From Phoronis australis (taxonomy: Eukaryota > Phoronida > Phoronidae), in contig NMRA01000336.1 of NCBI GenBank assembly GCA_002633005.1, forward strand, positions 201,329 to 265,328: a DNA stretch of 64,000 bases, in the 5' to 3' direction. The position numbers and the translations under genes were made by a program. Positions 45,659-58,000 of this stretch are shown here, one piece after another (position 1 is the stretch's first letter; the number at the start of each line of letters is the position of its first letter). The notes beneath the pieces were generated by a model that worked only from the letters and a program-made list of their open reading frames with translations, had not been told where the DNA came from and ran no database searches.

Positions 45659-46991
45659 GAGTAAAACAGCAAGTGATGACAAGTCATCTTGTATTTAAAG
45701 CCTGCCTTGATTTTGGGGTTGAATATTGACCCTAGTCCCCATGAAAAATGTTACGATAACCCAAAAATTTCCCTCAAGGTAAGAATCACTTCTGCAAAAA
45801 TGTTAGTTATGGCTTGGTACCCCCAAGGCTTTGCTCCAATGAGAGTTAGCCACCAGGAGGGGGTTGAGGTAAACTTTAGCCTCAGCCAAAAAAATTACAC
45901 TCTCTGAAACCAATGTAGATGCACCTTTCCTCTCAAAAAATTGAGATACCTGGGGTAATACAATTAATATATACATTCCGGCTGCATGAAACAAACCTGG
46001 ATCAAGCTCAAAACAGCACTCGAGGCTATTCAAACATGTTAACAACATGCTTGAATACTCATGATCAGGGAGAGTCCGACAGGTGCTGAACACATGTATA
46101 GGGACTGATACGTCAGTGTTGGAAAAGAGAAGGTCTCTGCATCAGGGATTATTATATGCTATCTCCAGCAACACTCCAACAAGTGACTCACCAATGTACT
46201 CCGCGTAAGTTATGATAATATATTAGGTTCACATGGGTGCTTAAATGTTAGCAAAAACACTGCCATTTTTATTATAGACAAGGTGACTCCGACAACCAAA
46301 TGGGCATGAAGGGGAAATTTTCGGCAGCAGTTAGTTTCCTTACCACCCAAGTTGCATTTAAATGAAATTGATGTCAAAACAATGCACTCTGCGCCAGAAA
46401 ATGATTCGTGTGACGATAGAACAAACACCCACTGCATTGAAGGTCTTGCTACAAAGAGTTAGCGAAAACGCCAATACTCAAACCTCCAACAAAGCGTCAG
46501 TAAAAGTGACCCAAGCGTTTTAGCCAGCATATGAACCGGGTATTACCGGCTAGACACCTCCGCATATGTAAATTGTTTTTTACACGTACAGACAGTTACG
46601 ACTGATTACTATCAGATTGCGTTTCTAATGCCATGCCATACTATATGGGTGCACCGCTAGTAAATACCAACCTGTACTGGGTCTGCTGCAATAAAATGAA
46701 AACAAACAGGCATCTGATAGCGTAGAAATTGGGTTCTTCAGAAAAATGTTGTTCTGTTAACACAATTAAATCGTAAACGTTAAGATCAATGCAACTTTTA
46801 CAATAAAACTTACCAGTTGTTAACCGCACTAATGCACGCTGAAAAGCCCGCTGTTTAAATGTAAATATTGGTGTCCCAGGTCAATAATGCCGTTACTTAA
46901 CTAGCATATGATCAATAGTCGGTAACGGTGAAGACGAGAGTAACCAACCGAAAATACGCATGGTACAAAGGAGGAAAGGGACCGGGAGTCA
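45659..46991. other. no gene recognised
   Basis: Unique-looking AT-rich sequence after the LINE target duplication. The short ORFs show no motif. Confidence 0.4.
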
Positions 46992-47270
46992 CTCATATTG
47001 ACAAGGTGCCCCCAAAAGTGTACCGAAAATTTCTGAGGAACCCCCTATTGCGGGTGCCAGGTCTGCCAATTCCCACCCTGACTGAGGGTAGATTTTTGCT
47101 ACCTAACCCCCACGAAAGTAATGGAAATTCATAGGGACCAATATTAGATCCCACGCGGGTCCCGCTAAACTTGTTGAAAAAGTACCGCCTACCCGCAATT
47201 TTTCAGTGGTACACGCCTGCGGTCACCTTGTCAATATGAGTTACCCCCACCGGAAAAGGGGTCCATTCCC
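46976..47270. mobile_element. foldback or MITE-like element
   Basis: CTCATATTGACAAGGTG at 46992-47008 has an exact inverted copy at 47224-47240. Similarity continues outward (GACCGGGAGTCA against ACCGGTGGGGGTA on the other strand) and inward (GTGTACC on both arms). The interior is GC-richer than its surroundings. About 290 bp, no coding capacity. Target duplication not resolved. Confidence 0.65.
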
Positions 47271-50200
47271 AATCCTCCGACTCCCATTGTAAAGATAGAA
47301 CACCACTAATACTTTTAGCTGTTGAGTTTTTATTCAATTAAAACACATTTTTAATTTGTATTTGGCCATCTAATTAGTTTAAAGCTTCATTTCTCTCAAT
47401 TTAGCTGGCTAAAAAACGAAAATCGAATTGGGCGTTTTACTGTAATCAGTTCGGTTTCACCGATATTCCTTATCACCGGCGATAGGATTCCATTTCCAAC
47501 CAAAGAGGGCGAGATTTAGTTTCACTTTTTAAACACTGACTGGCGAATTATGACATCTCTTGTGTATCACCAGTATAAGGATTTACCAATTATCACAAGT
47601 GTCTTCTTGTATCGTAATACACATCCTTGACGAATTGAAGACGGACAATAAAAGGCATTGAATAAGCCTCTTAACAAAAAAACAAAGATGCAAAGCAAGA
47701 CCTTACACCTCTTAGCACAAAAGCTCATTCTGTCAATTCTTTCAATGCTATTGAATTTAAAAAGGATAACTTTCAACACAGCCTAACGTTCTGTAGTGGA
47801 TGAAGAGTGTTTTGTTGCGTGTTTGCCGTTTTCACGAAAGATGAGGACGCAAACCCTATTAACAACCACTCAAAAAGTCAGTGTACCTTTTTCGCACCTA
47901 ATATCCAGCAGGAAATTCTTGGCAATTTGGTGCATTTCTTATGAACTCGTACCTTGCGATAACTGAACACAGTTTTGCGAGTCCCCGGTTCAGTTTCAAA
48001 AACATGACTTAAAATTTGAAGTGTTTAGATGAATGTTTATGGTGCCTTTTAGTGGATCCCATTGTTACAAAGATTACTTGAGCCTCAATATAAATGCTTG
48101 GAAAATTTCTCTACCTGAGTGATCCACTGATTGAAAACACTTTTGTTAATGGGACATTTTCTGTGTAGGCTAACTCATATACTTACTAATAGACTGAAGC
48201 AGGTTCATCAAAGACACGGCCCATCAAAAATTGTAATAAGCAATTTGTATCGTGCTAAGGGAAACTTGGAGACACCTTTGGGAGAGTTTATTTCGTGAGA
48301 TGCAGTTTAAGTCATAATAGGGAATTAAGTGCACCTGGTGTTAACATGCAAAACGAAAGTCATCTTTCTAGAACAGTGCACCACTACTTAACCGCCCAAG
48401 ATTTGTGGCTTTCGTTTTCTGACGGTGTCCTCTCACCATAATACAAAAATTCCTGCGAAATTATAAGATTTTTTTTACTAAATCCATGCGTGCATGAATT
48501 GTGTCTATTTTCTTGAATTTCATGGAAATTAGGAGCAAAAACAGATTGCACATTTTATTGTGTGAGTAGGTGCTGGAAGTGAGGACCAGGCTTACTGCCC
48601 TCCAGCTTTCAGATCATAAAGTTTTGCCGAAACTTACACTTTTTAAGTTCACAGTTAAATGGTGAAGTTGGTTTTAGTGTTGGGGGCTTGTTTTTGTTTG
48701 CATCAGTCGCTGCCGAAATGGTTCTCTTAGTTAGTGGATCTTGAGCTGTAGGAGTTTAAAAAGGTTTTAATGAGTACTTCGACCTGACAATTCTATTTTG
48801 ACTTTTTCCACCTCATCTAAATGTAAACTTTCTAAATATAAAAAGTCCCCACGATTACAGTTGCCACATTTTCGTGCAATTTGGCAGCCCATTTGTTGAA
48901 CTAAAAATGAGAAAATGTTGAAAATTATAGATTGTGTACAATGCCTCATTACTGATGAGAACTGCACTGCCACCTTTTGACACTGTCACTCATATTAAAC
49001 GAGCAAAATAGGTCTGGCGCACTGCTACAGTGGTAGGATATGTAACCGTAGGACCGTTTTGATGTTAATACTACAAAAGTGATCGATTTAGGTTTGCATG
49101 GTGCTTGAAACAGACAAGTATGAGCAGGGGGGTAATATTTTGCTTACAAGCAGAATGATAAAATAGGTAAATAGGAAGAAAAAATTAGTGTAGGACAGTA
49201 TCTTACCTAAATTCTGGGTTAGTTTTCGTCAGGCAACGTTTACCAGAGATACTCACTCTGAATCACAAACAGAGCTAAAGAAAGGTAGCAATTAGCAATT
49301 GAACAGGCAAATTCTGCCCCCCCCCCCGCCATTTAAAATCAACAATAGCGCTTTTGGTGAAATATTTTATTACTATCACGCGCAAAATTATGTTATTCCG
49401 TGTTTATTGTGACAATAAGAGAGATCAAAATTGAACATCGACCAACATTTACTAGATAACTGGACTTTTAATTTGTACCCTTAAATTAATCACGTTTACT
49501 CAATAACAGAGTTCCAGTATTTCAATAGTATACAAAGATGTAATGAAAATCGTTTGTGAAGTTGTCTTTGGAAGTTCATGTAGCATAGGCACTTTTCATT
49601 TATTTATCGTGTTGTACATGGCAAAATGTGTTTTCGGTGATAATAATTAGTGGTAACGCAATGTGTTTTTAAACTTCATCTGGGAATAAAATGTACATCA
49701 CCACAACTCTGTTTGTGGCTTGATAGAGACTGGTGTTGTTCCACCAGAAATAGAGTTGATAATACCTGTCGTACCAGCCGCTATTGTTCTGTAAATTACG
49801 TTGGAAAGAAATTTCGATCGGTCAGCTTCATGAGCTTAGGCAGTTCTCAGTCTGAGATTGGTAATAGATCTTCAGGAAATTTGCTTTCGTCTAAGTTTAC
49901 TTAAGAAGCGCGCGTCTGCAGAGAAGTAGCGATTTTCGGGGGGGGGGGGCGTTGTCGGGTTCGTAGGATTTTTTGGCACATTTTTTTTCCTAGCCTGGTA
50001 TTTATTCACAGGAACTGAGTACGCCAGAGCCAAATTACTGTGGTCATGAGTAGCGATTTTGATGTGAAATGACACACAATTTTTCTCGCAGATTCAACGG
50101 TCGTGAAAATGTCAAACGTACGGGACGCGGCCTCTGGCTTCGAGATGGCCATTCAGTTGTAAGCTATCCAACATTTTTACTTCGTAAACTGGTCGAGCAT

Positions 50201-50854
50201 TTTGCCAACATCAGTTTTGAGTTTTTAAAAGAATGAGCGCAATGGTGTTCTTGTGTTGTTTTAACCCTGGCAATTTCCTGTTTGTTTTTTTTTTCATCTA
50301 CCAATTTTCTTGGTGTATCTTCACGAAATTTTATAGATTGAATTCAGAACTGTCTCTTTACAGAGTGGGATGCTTTTTCATATCTTTTGCGTTGCTTACT
50401 AGTCTAGTTGCCAAAAAAGTTGACCCTGTAGTGTTGTTTACTCAAAAGTTTTCTTTTGGAAATTTATTGGTTAGGAGAATAAAATTAAATTGGTTGCACT
50501 TTGTGCAACTTGGAGCATTTTTTATAATTCAAGATGGCGGCCCTCCATTTGGCGAAGTGGACAAAAAGGTCTGCTTCAAAACAGCCAAAAAGTCCGAGAA
50601 AATGAGACAAAAGTCCACTAAAAAGACGCGAATGCACAATTCACAGCCCTGAACATGATATCCCGCTTTTTAGTCCCATGTTTGCAAAAGGTCCACATTG
50701 CCAAAAATTCGAGCTACCATATTTTAGGCTGGGTGCGCGCACGTATTAGTGTGTCAGACGATTGACGGTGGGTTTGTTTAAAAGGTAGTTATGGTTTGAG
50801 ATTGTGCGTAGATGGAGAGTGAATAATCAAATCCAGTAATTAATTTATTATATG
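47271..50854. other. no gene recognised
   Basis: Mostly AT-rich. Holds long C and G runs (about 49317-49327 and 49939-49949) and a CAAGATGGCGGCC at about 50530. An ORF of 139 codons at 50233-50652 is low-complexity and hydrophobic, with no homology I can name. Confidence 0.4.
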
Positions 50855-52068
50855 TGTAACGGGAATCGGTGGAGCGACCAGCACCGATCTACTTAGTTTC
50901 TAAAATGTCGACTGTTCGTAGCCGATAAAAATATTTGCAGCGTTGTATACTTTTTCACTCGTTCGAATCTCATACGAGAGAACCATGGTGACAACTTATA
51001 GAGAGTGAAACAAGAGCGAAGAAGATCAATATACTGAGTTTTATTATGCAATAAATATGGAACACAAATCTACAAACTTACAACTCATCGCTAACTTCCG
51101 TCGGCATCGCAGCTTTAACTTATAACCCAAAGAATTTATAAACAAGAAGAATTTGCTAAAAATGTCAAAGTCCAAATTTAAAAGGCCCAAACAGTTAGTT
51201 TGCTTGGTTGGGATTCCTTGCGGATAGAGTCGAGACCCGGCAGAATCCGAAGTTTTAGCGGGAGGGGCCCATTTTTATAGGCTTATTCGCACCGCGAATG
51301 GCCAAATTACGCTAAAACAGGGGTTTCAAGATAAATGTGTAAACTAATCAGAATAGAACTAAAAATTTCGTCATCGGAAGTTCTATATAAAGAATTGACC
51401 ATCTTACACCCCTTTAAAATTTAACACACTCTAGCTTCTGGAACTAAACTGGCGACTCGTCCTCACTCACGACTCCATCAATAGATGGCGCTCCCGTCAC
51501 ATATGAAAACCCCTAATTAGACAAGTGAAACCTATTGATAATTAAGTAATCAACTACAATCGTAGAGTAACTATGCTAGCGCCCTCTTTAAAGATTACTT
51601 TAATCAATCAACCAAAATAATCAAATGTCTTATCTGCCATCCAAGCTAGGACTCTCCACTTGTTGGATGTCTGTCTTGGTGAGTGGTCACCGTCTCTGGT
51701 GATGCAACACTTGCAGGCAATTTCTTCTACCCGCGATTCTTCTTGCTGGTCACAGTCTCTGGCTGGTGACGCAACACTTCAGGTAGTATAATCTTACTAC
51801 CCAGGATGCAAGTGACAGCAAGCTCTTAGTTAACTTCCTGTTCGTTTAAGTAACCCTTGCCCTTGCCAAGATCCTTTCTAGAATCTTCCACGAGATGGCT
51901 CTGACGTAAAATTTCCTCTGGACACTGTAGCAAGTCTTTATGCTTCAACTACTATAGCGCATCTAAATATCTTGTTGACTTAAGCTCATATTATAATATT
52001 CTACTTATTTAATGATTGGTTAATAAAAACCACATGATCATATCCAATCATATCATTGGCTGTTACAG
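50855..52068 (-). mobile_element. 1.2-kb long terminal repeat
   Basis: Bounded by TGTAAC at 50855 and GTTACA at 52068, a perfect inverted pair with the TG...CA ends expected of an LTR; on the minus strand it starts TGTAACAGCC. Next to its inner side lies a minus-strand RNase H fragment (52348-52659), so it is probably the 3' LTR of that element. Integrase is absent from the 280 bases between. The partner LTR is not in the window. Confidence 0.65.
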
Positions 52069-52347
52069 TTTGAGTACTTTGACCCCAGAACTCAAAGTTG
52101 TAAACACCATTTAAAAATAGATTTTGACGTTAAAGTACATGTGAACAAGTCTGACCTCATGATTTAAAAGTACATATGCACAAATTTTGAGCAACTCAAA
52201 ATGGATCTATTCTTCACTAATTACTTAATCAATATTTATTCTGACAAATAAGCCCCTCTTCAAGAAAATACTTCTTAAGATTTTCTCAACATGGAAAACC
52301 TAAATATTGATTAACATTTAGATCTATTACCCAATTTCCATGAATCT

Positions 52348-52659
52348 TCAGTACTCTAACCTACTCAGATAATTGCCACCAACATTTTCTGAGCCTTTAA
52401 TAGCTTCAACCTTAAATCGATAGTTTTGCAAAAACAAGGCCCACCTCATGATGCGTCCATTGACTAACTTACTTTTTTGAATGTAAGCCAGGGGTTGATG
52501 GTCAGAATGGATGATAAATTCTTTACCATACAAGTACTTTTCAAATTTTCTGATGGCAAATACAATAGCACCAGCATTAAACTGCTGAGCGTATGAGCAT
52601 ATCCATGCCATATGCTTTCTCTGTTGTGTCAATACAACCCTCATGAAACTTGTTAGCAA
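52348..52659 (-). pseudogene. Ty3/gypsy RNase H fragment
   Basis: About 100 residues including FNAGAIVFAIRKFEKYLYG, IIHSDHQPLAYI, GRIMRWALFLQNYRFKVE and NVGGNYLSRLEY. This is the RNase H region that follows reverse transcriptase in Ty3/gypsy elements, ending near the DYLSRL motif. Upstream reverse transcriptase and downstream integrase are missing. A different family from the element at 32-35 kb, which lacks this domain. Confidence 0.85.
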
Positions 52660-55058
52660 AATTTATGGCCCACTATAGTACATGTATGTAATAGTGAACA
52701 TTTCGAAAATATATCTTGAAGCAGTTAACGAAGAAAATGAAAATGAGATAAAAACTAAATGTAAGAAGGCTGCTAAGCAGTTTTGACCTTTGACCTTTGG
52801 TTTGACCTTGAAAATGACCCCGTATTAATGAAATAACACCAGAAATGGATTCCCCATCACAGAAAATGGTATAAACATTGTAAAACAAGACCCTGTTTGT
52901 CATCAAGTTGAAAAAACCAAAGTGGGTCGAAATGCAAAATGGCGGAATCTGCCGTCTTGAATTGCAAAAAAATGCTCTCAAAGTTGCACTAAGTGCAGCC
53001 AAGCTAATTTTGTTCTCGTGATCATATTTAATCTATTTCAACAACAAATTTACAGTAATCAACATTGCAGGGTTCACTATATGGGAGCTATTGGGTTGGC
53101 AACTAGATTATATATGCTGTTAAAATCAGTGTTCTTGAAGATTTTACATCTTGCTCGAGCTTCTGATGCATTCTGAATTGTCATCGTTTTCGTGTTAAAT
53201 GCTACAAGTTAAACAAGACTTTGTTTTTTGTATCAACCACAGGCGTCCTCAGCTTCTGATCGTCCACAATACACTATTATTACTACAAGGTATGACACTC
53301 CCAATTAGAAATTCCACGGGTGCTTCACTTCAGCCGTCCATAGCAAACACAAAACTCAATAAATTTACACAAAACAGAAGTTCAGCAAACCATGAGGAAT
53401 TGTTCTTTCTCCCAACGCCATTCACGGTGTCCTGCTTCACCCAGTTTGCAAGAAATTTCTGGTCAAAGCACAAAAATCTTCCCAAAAAGCCACACGGGTG
53501 TGGCACTGTCCCTCCATTTGGGAGAACGTTTTGAAACATGGGGTAAGCCAAACAGGCGGATAACACGCAAACGAACATAAGTACAGTCTTCACGTTGTTA
53601 GTGTAAGACAGAGTGACGTGGTGTTTGATGTGCTGCACCTGGAGACATGATTGCACCACGGATTGCATCAAAAATTGTAATCGACCAATATACGATATGG
53701 TGGCTACACTCCAGACTGAAGCTTTAGCGTTGGACCTTGCATTTTCTTTGTGAACATACACCCAGTGGTATTACTGAGTTTCGGATCTAGCTAATAAGCA
53801 AAACAGCTGCTATGTACCAGATTACACATAGTTTGTGGATTTGCTAAAAACTGACAATATGTTAATTGCTTGAGACCCGGCTCAGTAACTTGTCCTGGCC
53901 CTGTTTATGCCACATCTCGTCTCAAGTGGGCAACGCTCGCCGCACCCGACCCGTACCCCATAGTAAGAGAGCTCTACCAGTACTGTACGCAGCGGCGGGT
54001 TGGGCACGTGCTTCCAAATAATTTCCAGGAGTCAGGGCTGTGTTCCGTCGACGCAAAAGATACCGAAAACGTAATATCATACACGTCTTCGCGAGTTAGA
54101 AGTGAAGCAATTGGTCAGACCAGCTTTTCTTGCGAATCCCTAATGTCATGAAAATTACGGGCACCAGGAGTGCCCAGATCGGGTGACCGGCACAGGCGTA
54201 CTCAGATCCGGACTAAAATGATGAGAGAAAGGCACAGCGAAGCATATAAAAGAGATATAACTTGAAGTGGACACAATCACGCTGGCATGTCCCGAGCGGG
54301 CGGAGAGCACATTATCAGTTTGTTAAGGGGTGCCAAGATTTTACAAAACTTTTCTTGAAAACGAGCTCTTTAACTGAGAAAATTTGACATGCACACATCT
54401 TTCGTGAACGTGTAGTTAGATTTTTAAATTCAAGAAATTAATAAAATGCGAATTGCTTCGCCTTTTTCAGGGACCCCTCTCTGATACATATAAATTGGAA
54501 TCACGCTCTTTTCCCCTTTTTGGAGGTTATATAACTTACCACATGATTTTAATGAGACGCCTTAAAGAGAGGACCTCTTGGTGACATGAACAACCGCCGC
54601 TCATTTGATGTTACGGTAATTATAGCCTATACCCTTCCATACTGGCCTCTTTCTTGATTTTAGTAGTTACCTCCTTTTATCTTTAGTGGACACCGACGAT
54701 GGAATCAACTAGCTGTCACCCCCAATTCTAATTTCAAATATTAAAACCTTTTCTCACGGCCATCCCTTCAATGAGACCATATTTGCCATCATATAAATCC
54801 GGCACTGTCAAATATTCCGACCCACACAACAGTTTCATCCAAAGCACCACAGCATCAAATCATATGACACCGAAGCAACCAAAAATGTGTCTCTGTAAAC
54901 AGCATTGACCGAAATCGAAAGCCAAGGTGGAAATTTGCCGGAAAACTTGAAGACAGCTGTTTTGCGGCGAGTAGTCCGGTCATTCTAGGGCTCCAAAGGG
55001 CCCAACCTTTAAAAAAAATTGCAACAGAAGATTTTTTTTGCATAAATGGCATCTTCAA
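52660..55058. other. no confirmed gene
   Basis: Contains TGACCTTTGACCTTTGG at 52784-52800 and a minus-strand ORF with a signal-peptide-like start (53330-53578, see findings). No recognisable protein otherwise. Confidence 0.4.
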
Positions 55059-58000
55059 ACATCCCTTGGTGACAGAAAAACGTCTACCGAAATCGGCGTG
55101 GCAGATTGAGTCGGTTTTTCAAGGTGGCGGAAAAAATGGCCGCCAAAACCGGTGTTTAGTGCTTTTTGGCATGTTACTCTGATGCAACAGATAGAAATAA
55201 CACAATAAAGGTTGTCATTGGTTATATACTTTTCATAACAAGCATACCAATCAAAAGATGCCAATTTTCTGTAAAACAAAACCAATGAGGCCGACAAAAT
55301 GGCGACCGAAACGGCAATTCGGTACTTGTTGCAAAATTCATATTTTGCCCTGGAAATGGCAAAATTTCAATGCATTTGTAAGTTAGACAATCGAAAATAT
55401 CTCGACCTTACAGTTGGTCACTGATTGGAGAAAAAAAATCAAGATGGCTGACGAAATGGTAGCCAACTCACAAATAACTTCAATTTACCGCATGCGCATT
55501 GTTTGTAATCTGAGAAGCATTTACACAAAAACATTTTACAATCTACAGTTAGGCTTAATGAGCTGATTCTTTATCATGTTTGTTTAGGTACTAAATGTGG
55601 AATTTTAATCACATTTTAGATTATTTAACATAAAATTTGGTGTTTTTCAGTAAAGGTTTGGAATAAGTTAAATTTTCATTAAGATTTTCATATTCATTTG
55701 AGGCATTAAAAAATAATATTTGTTAGAAGAATATCTAATTCTGGTGGAATTGTTGGCTTATTCAGTACACACACCCTGAATCACATTGGGCAGAAGTGGC
55801 TTTGCTCTCTGCTGTTGGAGATATTATCAATTGTTCCCATGCAAAGATTTCGTCTGCTACTGACACGAGTGGAGAATGTGGCAGCTGATTTCACCTGAAT
55901 TTAATGCGAAATATATAAATTACTCACAATAGGTTTAATATGCATGCTTTTTATGACCATAGGAAACTGATTTTAGAGGGAATTAGTCCTAGCAAAGCAA
56001 ACCACAGTGATCTGCAGTCACTTGTTCTTAGCCAGTCTTGGCAGATTTCATATTGAGTTTTCTGGGATTTGTTGACAGGAAGCAGGTTTCAGGTTCTTGA
56101 GACAGTGTATGGACCAAACAGTGTGATCCACATGTTATATTGAAAAAGTGTGGATAGAGCAGTGCAGGGACATATGTTGGTAGACTCAGTACTGAATGCT
56201 ATCATCACAGCCAGAGCATTCAACATCCACTTCCAAATATTGACAGATCAAGTAATGCCAATCCAGAACCAATGACTTCAGGATTTCAAGAAAGAAGTTC
56301 CGGCTCTTCAGAAATACCAGGAGTCTCGAATGTCACCAACACAGAACACACAGATTCCGTGCCAAGAGGTAGAGCAATTCAATGCTTGTACACAAATGTT
56401 GGCTCGTCAGAATATATGGAGACAGATTCTTCAGACATCTCAACTGATCACATAACTAGAGATGTATGCACTGGGACATGCAATGCACAGGCAGTGTTCC
56501 GATTCTGAACCTTGGATTACAGTGGAATATAGTCACGAGAGTTCACTTCTGGCTTCCGACATACTGCCAATGGTATATTTCAACAAGACTGAATCAAAGT
56601 ATAGGTTTTCAGAATTCGCAGTGACGGAATGGTTTGTCAGAAGAATCAATGGCCACTGATATACTTGATGACGATTTGAAAGCTGGTCTGAAGCTGTATG
56701 ATGATCTTATTGCTAGCATGACGTCTATGTGCGGCAATGTATGCTCGTTGGAATGTCTTGTAGGAATCCATAAAAAATGAAGCACATAAATCAGACTTGT
56801 GGTTACACTGTATGAAGATGAATGACATTCTTCAACTTTTTCTAAAAGCAGAAATAACGTCATATTGGGAAATTCACTTAAAAGTAGTTTCTAATATGCT
56901 GCCTTACTTTGCAGCTGCTGGTTACATCTCATATGCAAAGTCTGCATACAAATACTTGCAGCAGATGCACCAACTCAGACACCCATCCAGACGTCTACAG
57001 CACCTTTACTAACGGCCACCATGCCATAAGCCCAAGTGACAGATTCTGGGCAGGTTTGTCATCTGACCTTGTAATTGAACAAACGCTCATGAATCCATCA
57101 GTAGTTTTAACTAGAGGTTGCGGAATGGGAGATACGTAGCATGCACTGTGTCTGCTTTCCATGCCGGCATGCATGCTCAAGTATAAATAGCGCCATGCAG
57201 AGTCAAACTTGAGTTGCGAAAGAAGTGAGCAGCATAAAGAATGTACCCTGGCAAGACAGTCGCGGAACAGAGTCATCTTCAGCCTTGTTGAATTCCTTCA
57301 CAACAGAAACCCATTTGAAAGGGATTACAGAACATCGCCACTGTTGTGACTGCATGCACACGCGTCAATGCCGAAAATACCAGAGAAGCAAGGAAGGTAA
57401 CTCTCTTGTTTTTAGAGGGGTCGAGAGTGAAAGACTTCATAGTCAGAAAGAAAGACAAGGTTGTGGCAATGACAAGTCCACATAGTTCATGTTGCCAATA
57501 GTGTTTTTACACAAGTGGATCTACAACTGCTATTTCAGCGATTACTGACAGCTGCAAAAGACAATAGTGAATGTTCATCAAGCCTTTTGAAGTTTGAGCT
57601 GTGTGTTGGTTCCCCCTCTCTTTTTGATACATCTGGTCTTCCCAGAGTCGCTGAGCTGATGCGCTCTGGTCCAGTGGAGCACGACCTACCTGAGGATTAT
57701 CAATTTACAGAAAACACGGTTCACTTCAATGGTGACAGTGATCAAGTCAAAGAAGGAAGTTCACATTTTTGGCAAATAGCAAAAACAAACAAAGATTCAT
57801 TCACTTTTTCTCGAAATTCTGGTTGCACAGTGGTACAAGCTCAAGATGACGCAGATGTTTGAATTGTAGAAACAACTGTAGAGAATGCAGCACAAGGTTC
57901 TACTACCCTGACTGCTGACGATACAGACTTGTTGGTTCTTTTGTGTTACCATGCTACTTTAAAACAATTTCCAATATTCATGATCTAATAAGAGGCACCA

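Noticed and set aside
48767-48973. 68-codon minus-strand ORF with C-x2-C-like cluster
   Set aside because: Faint similarity in style to retroelement Cys clusters, but too short and without flanking support.
50233-50652. 139-codon ORF with hydrophobic N-terminal half
   Set aside because: T-rich low-complexity source, no splice context, no family resemblance.
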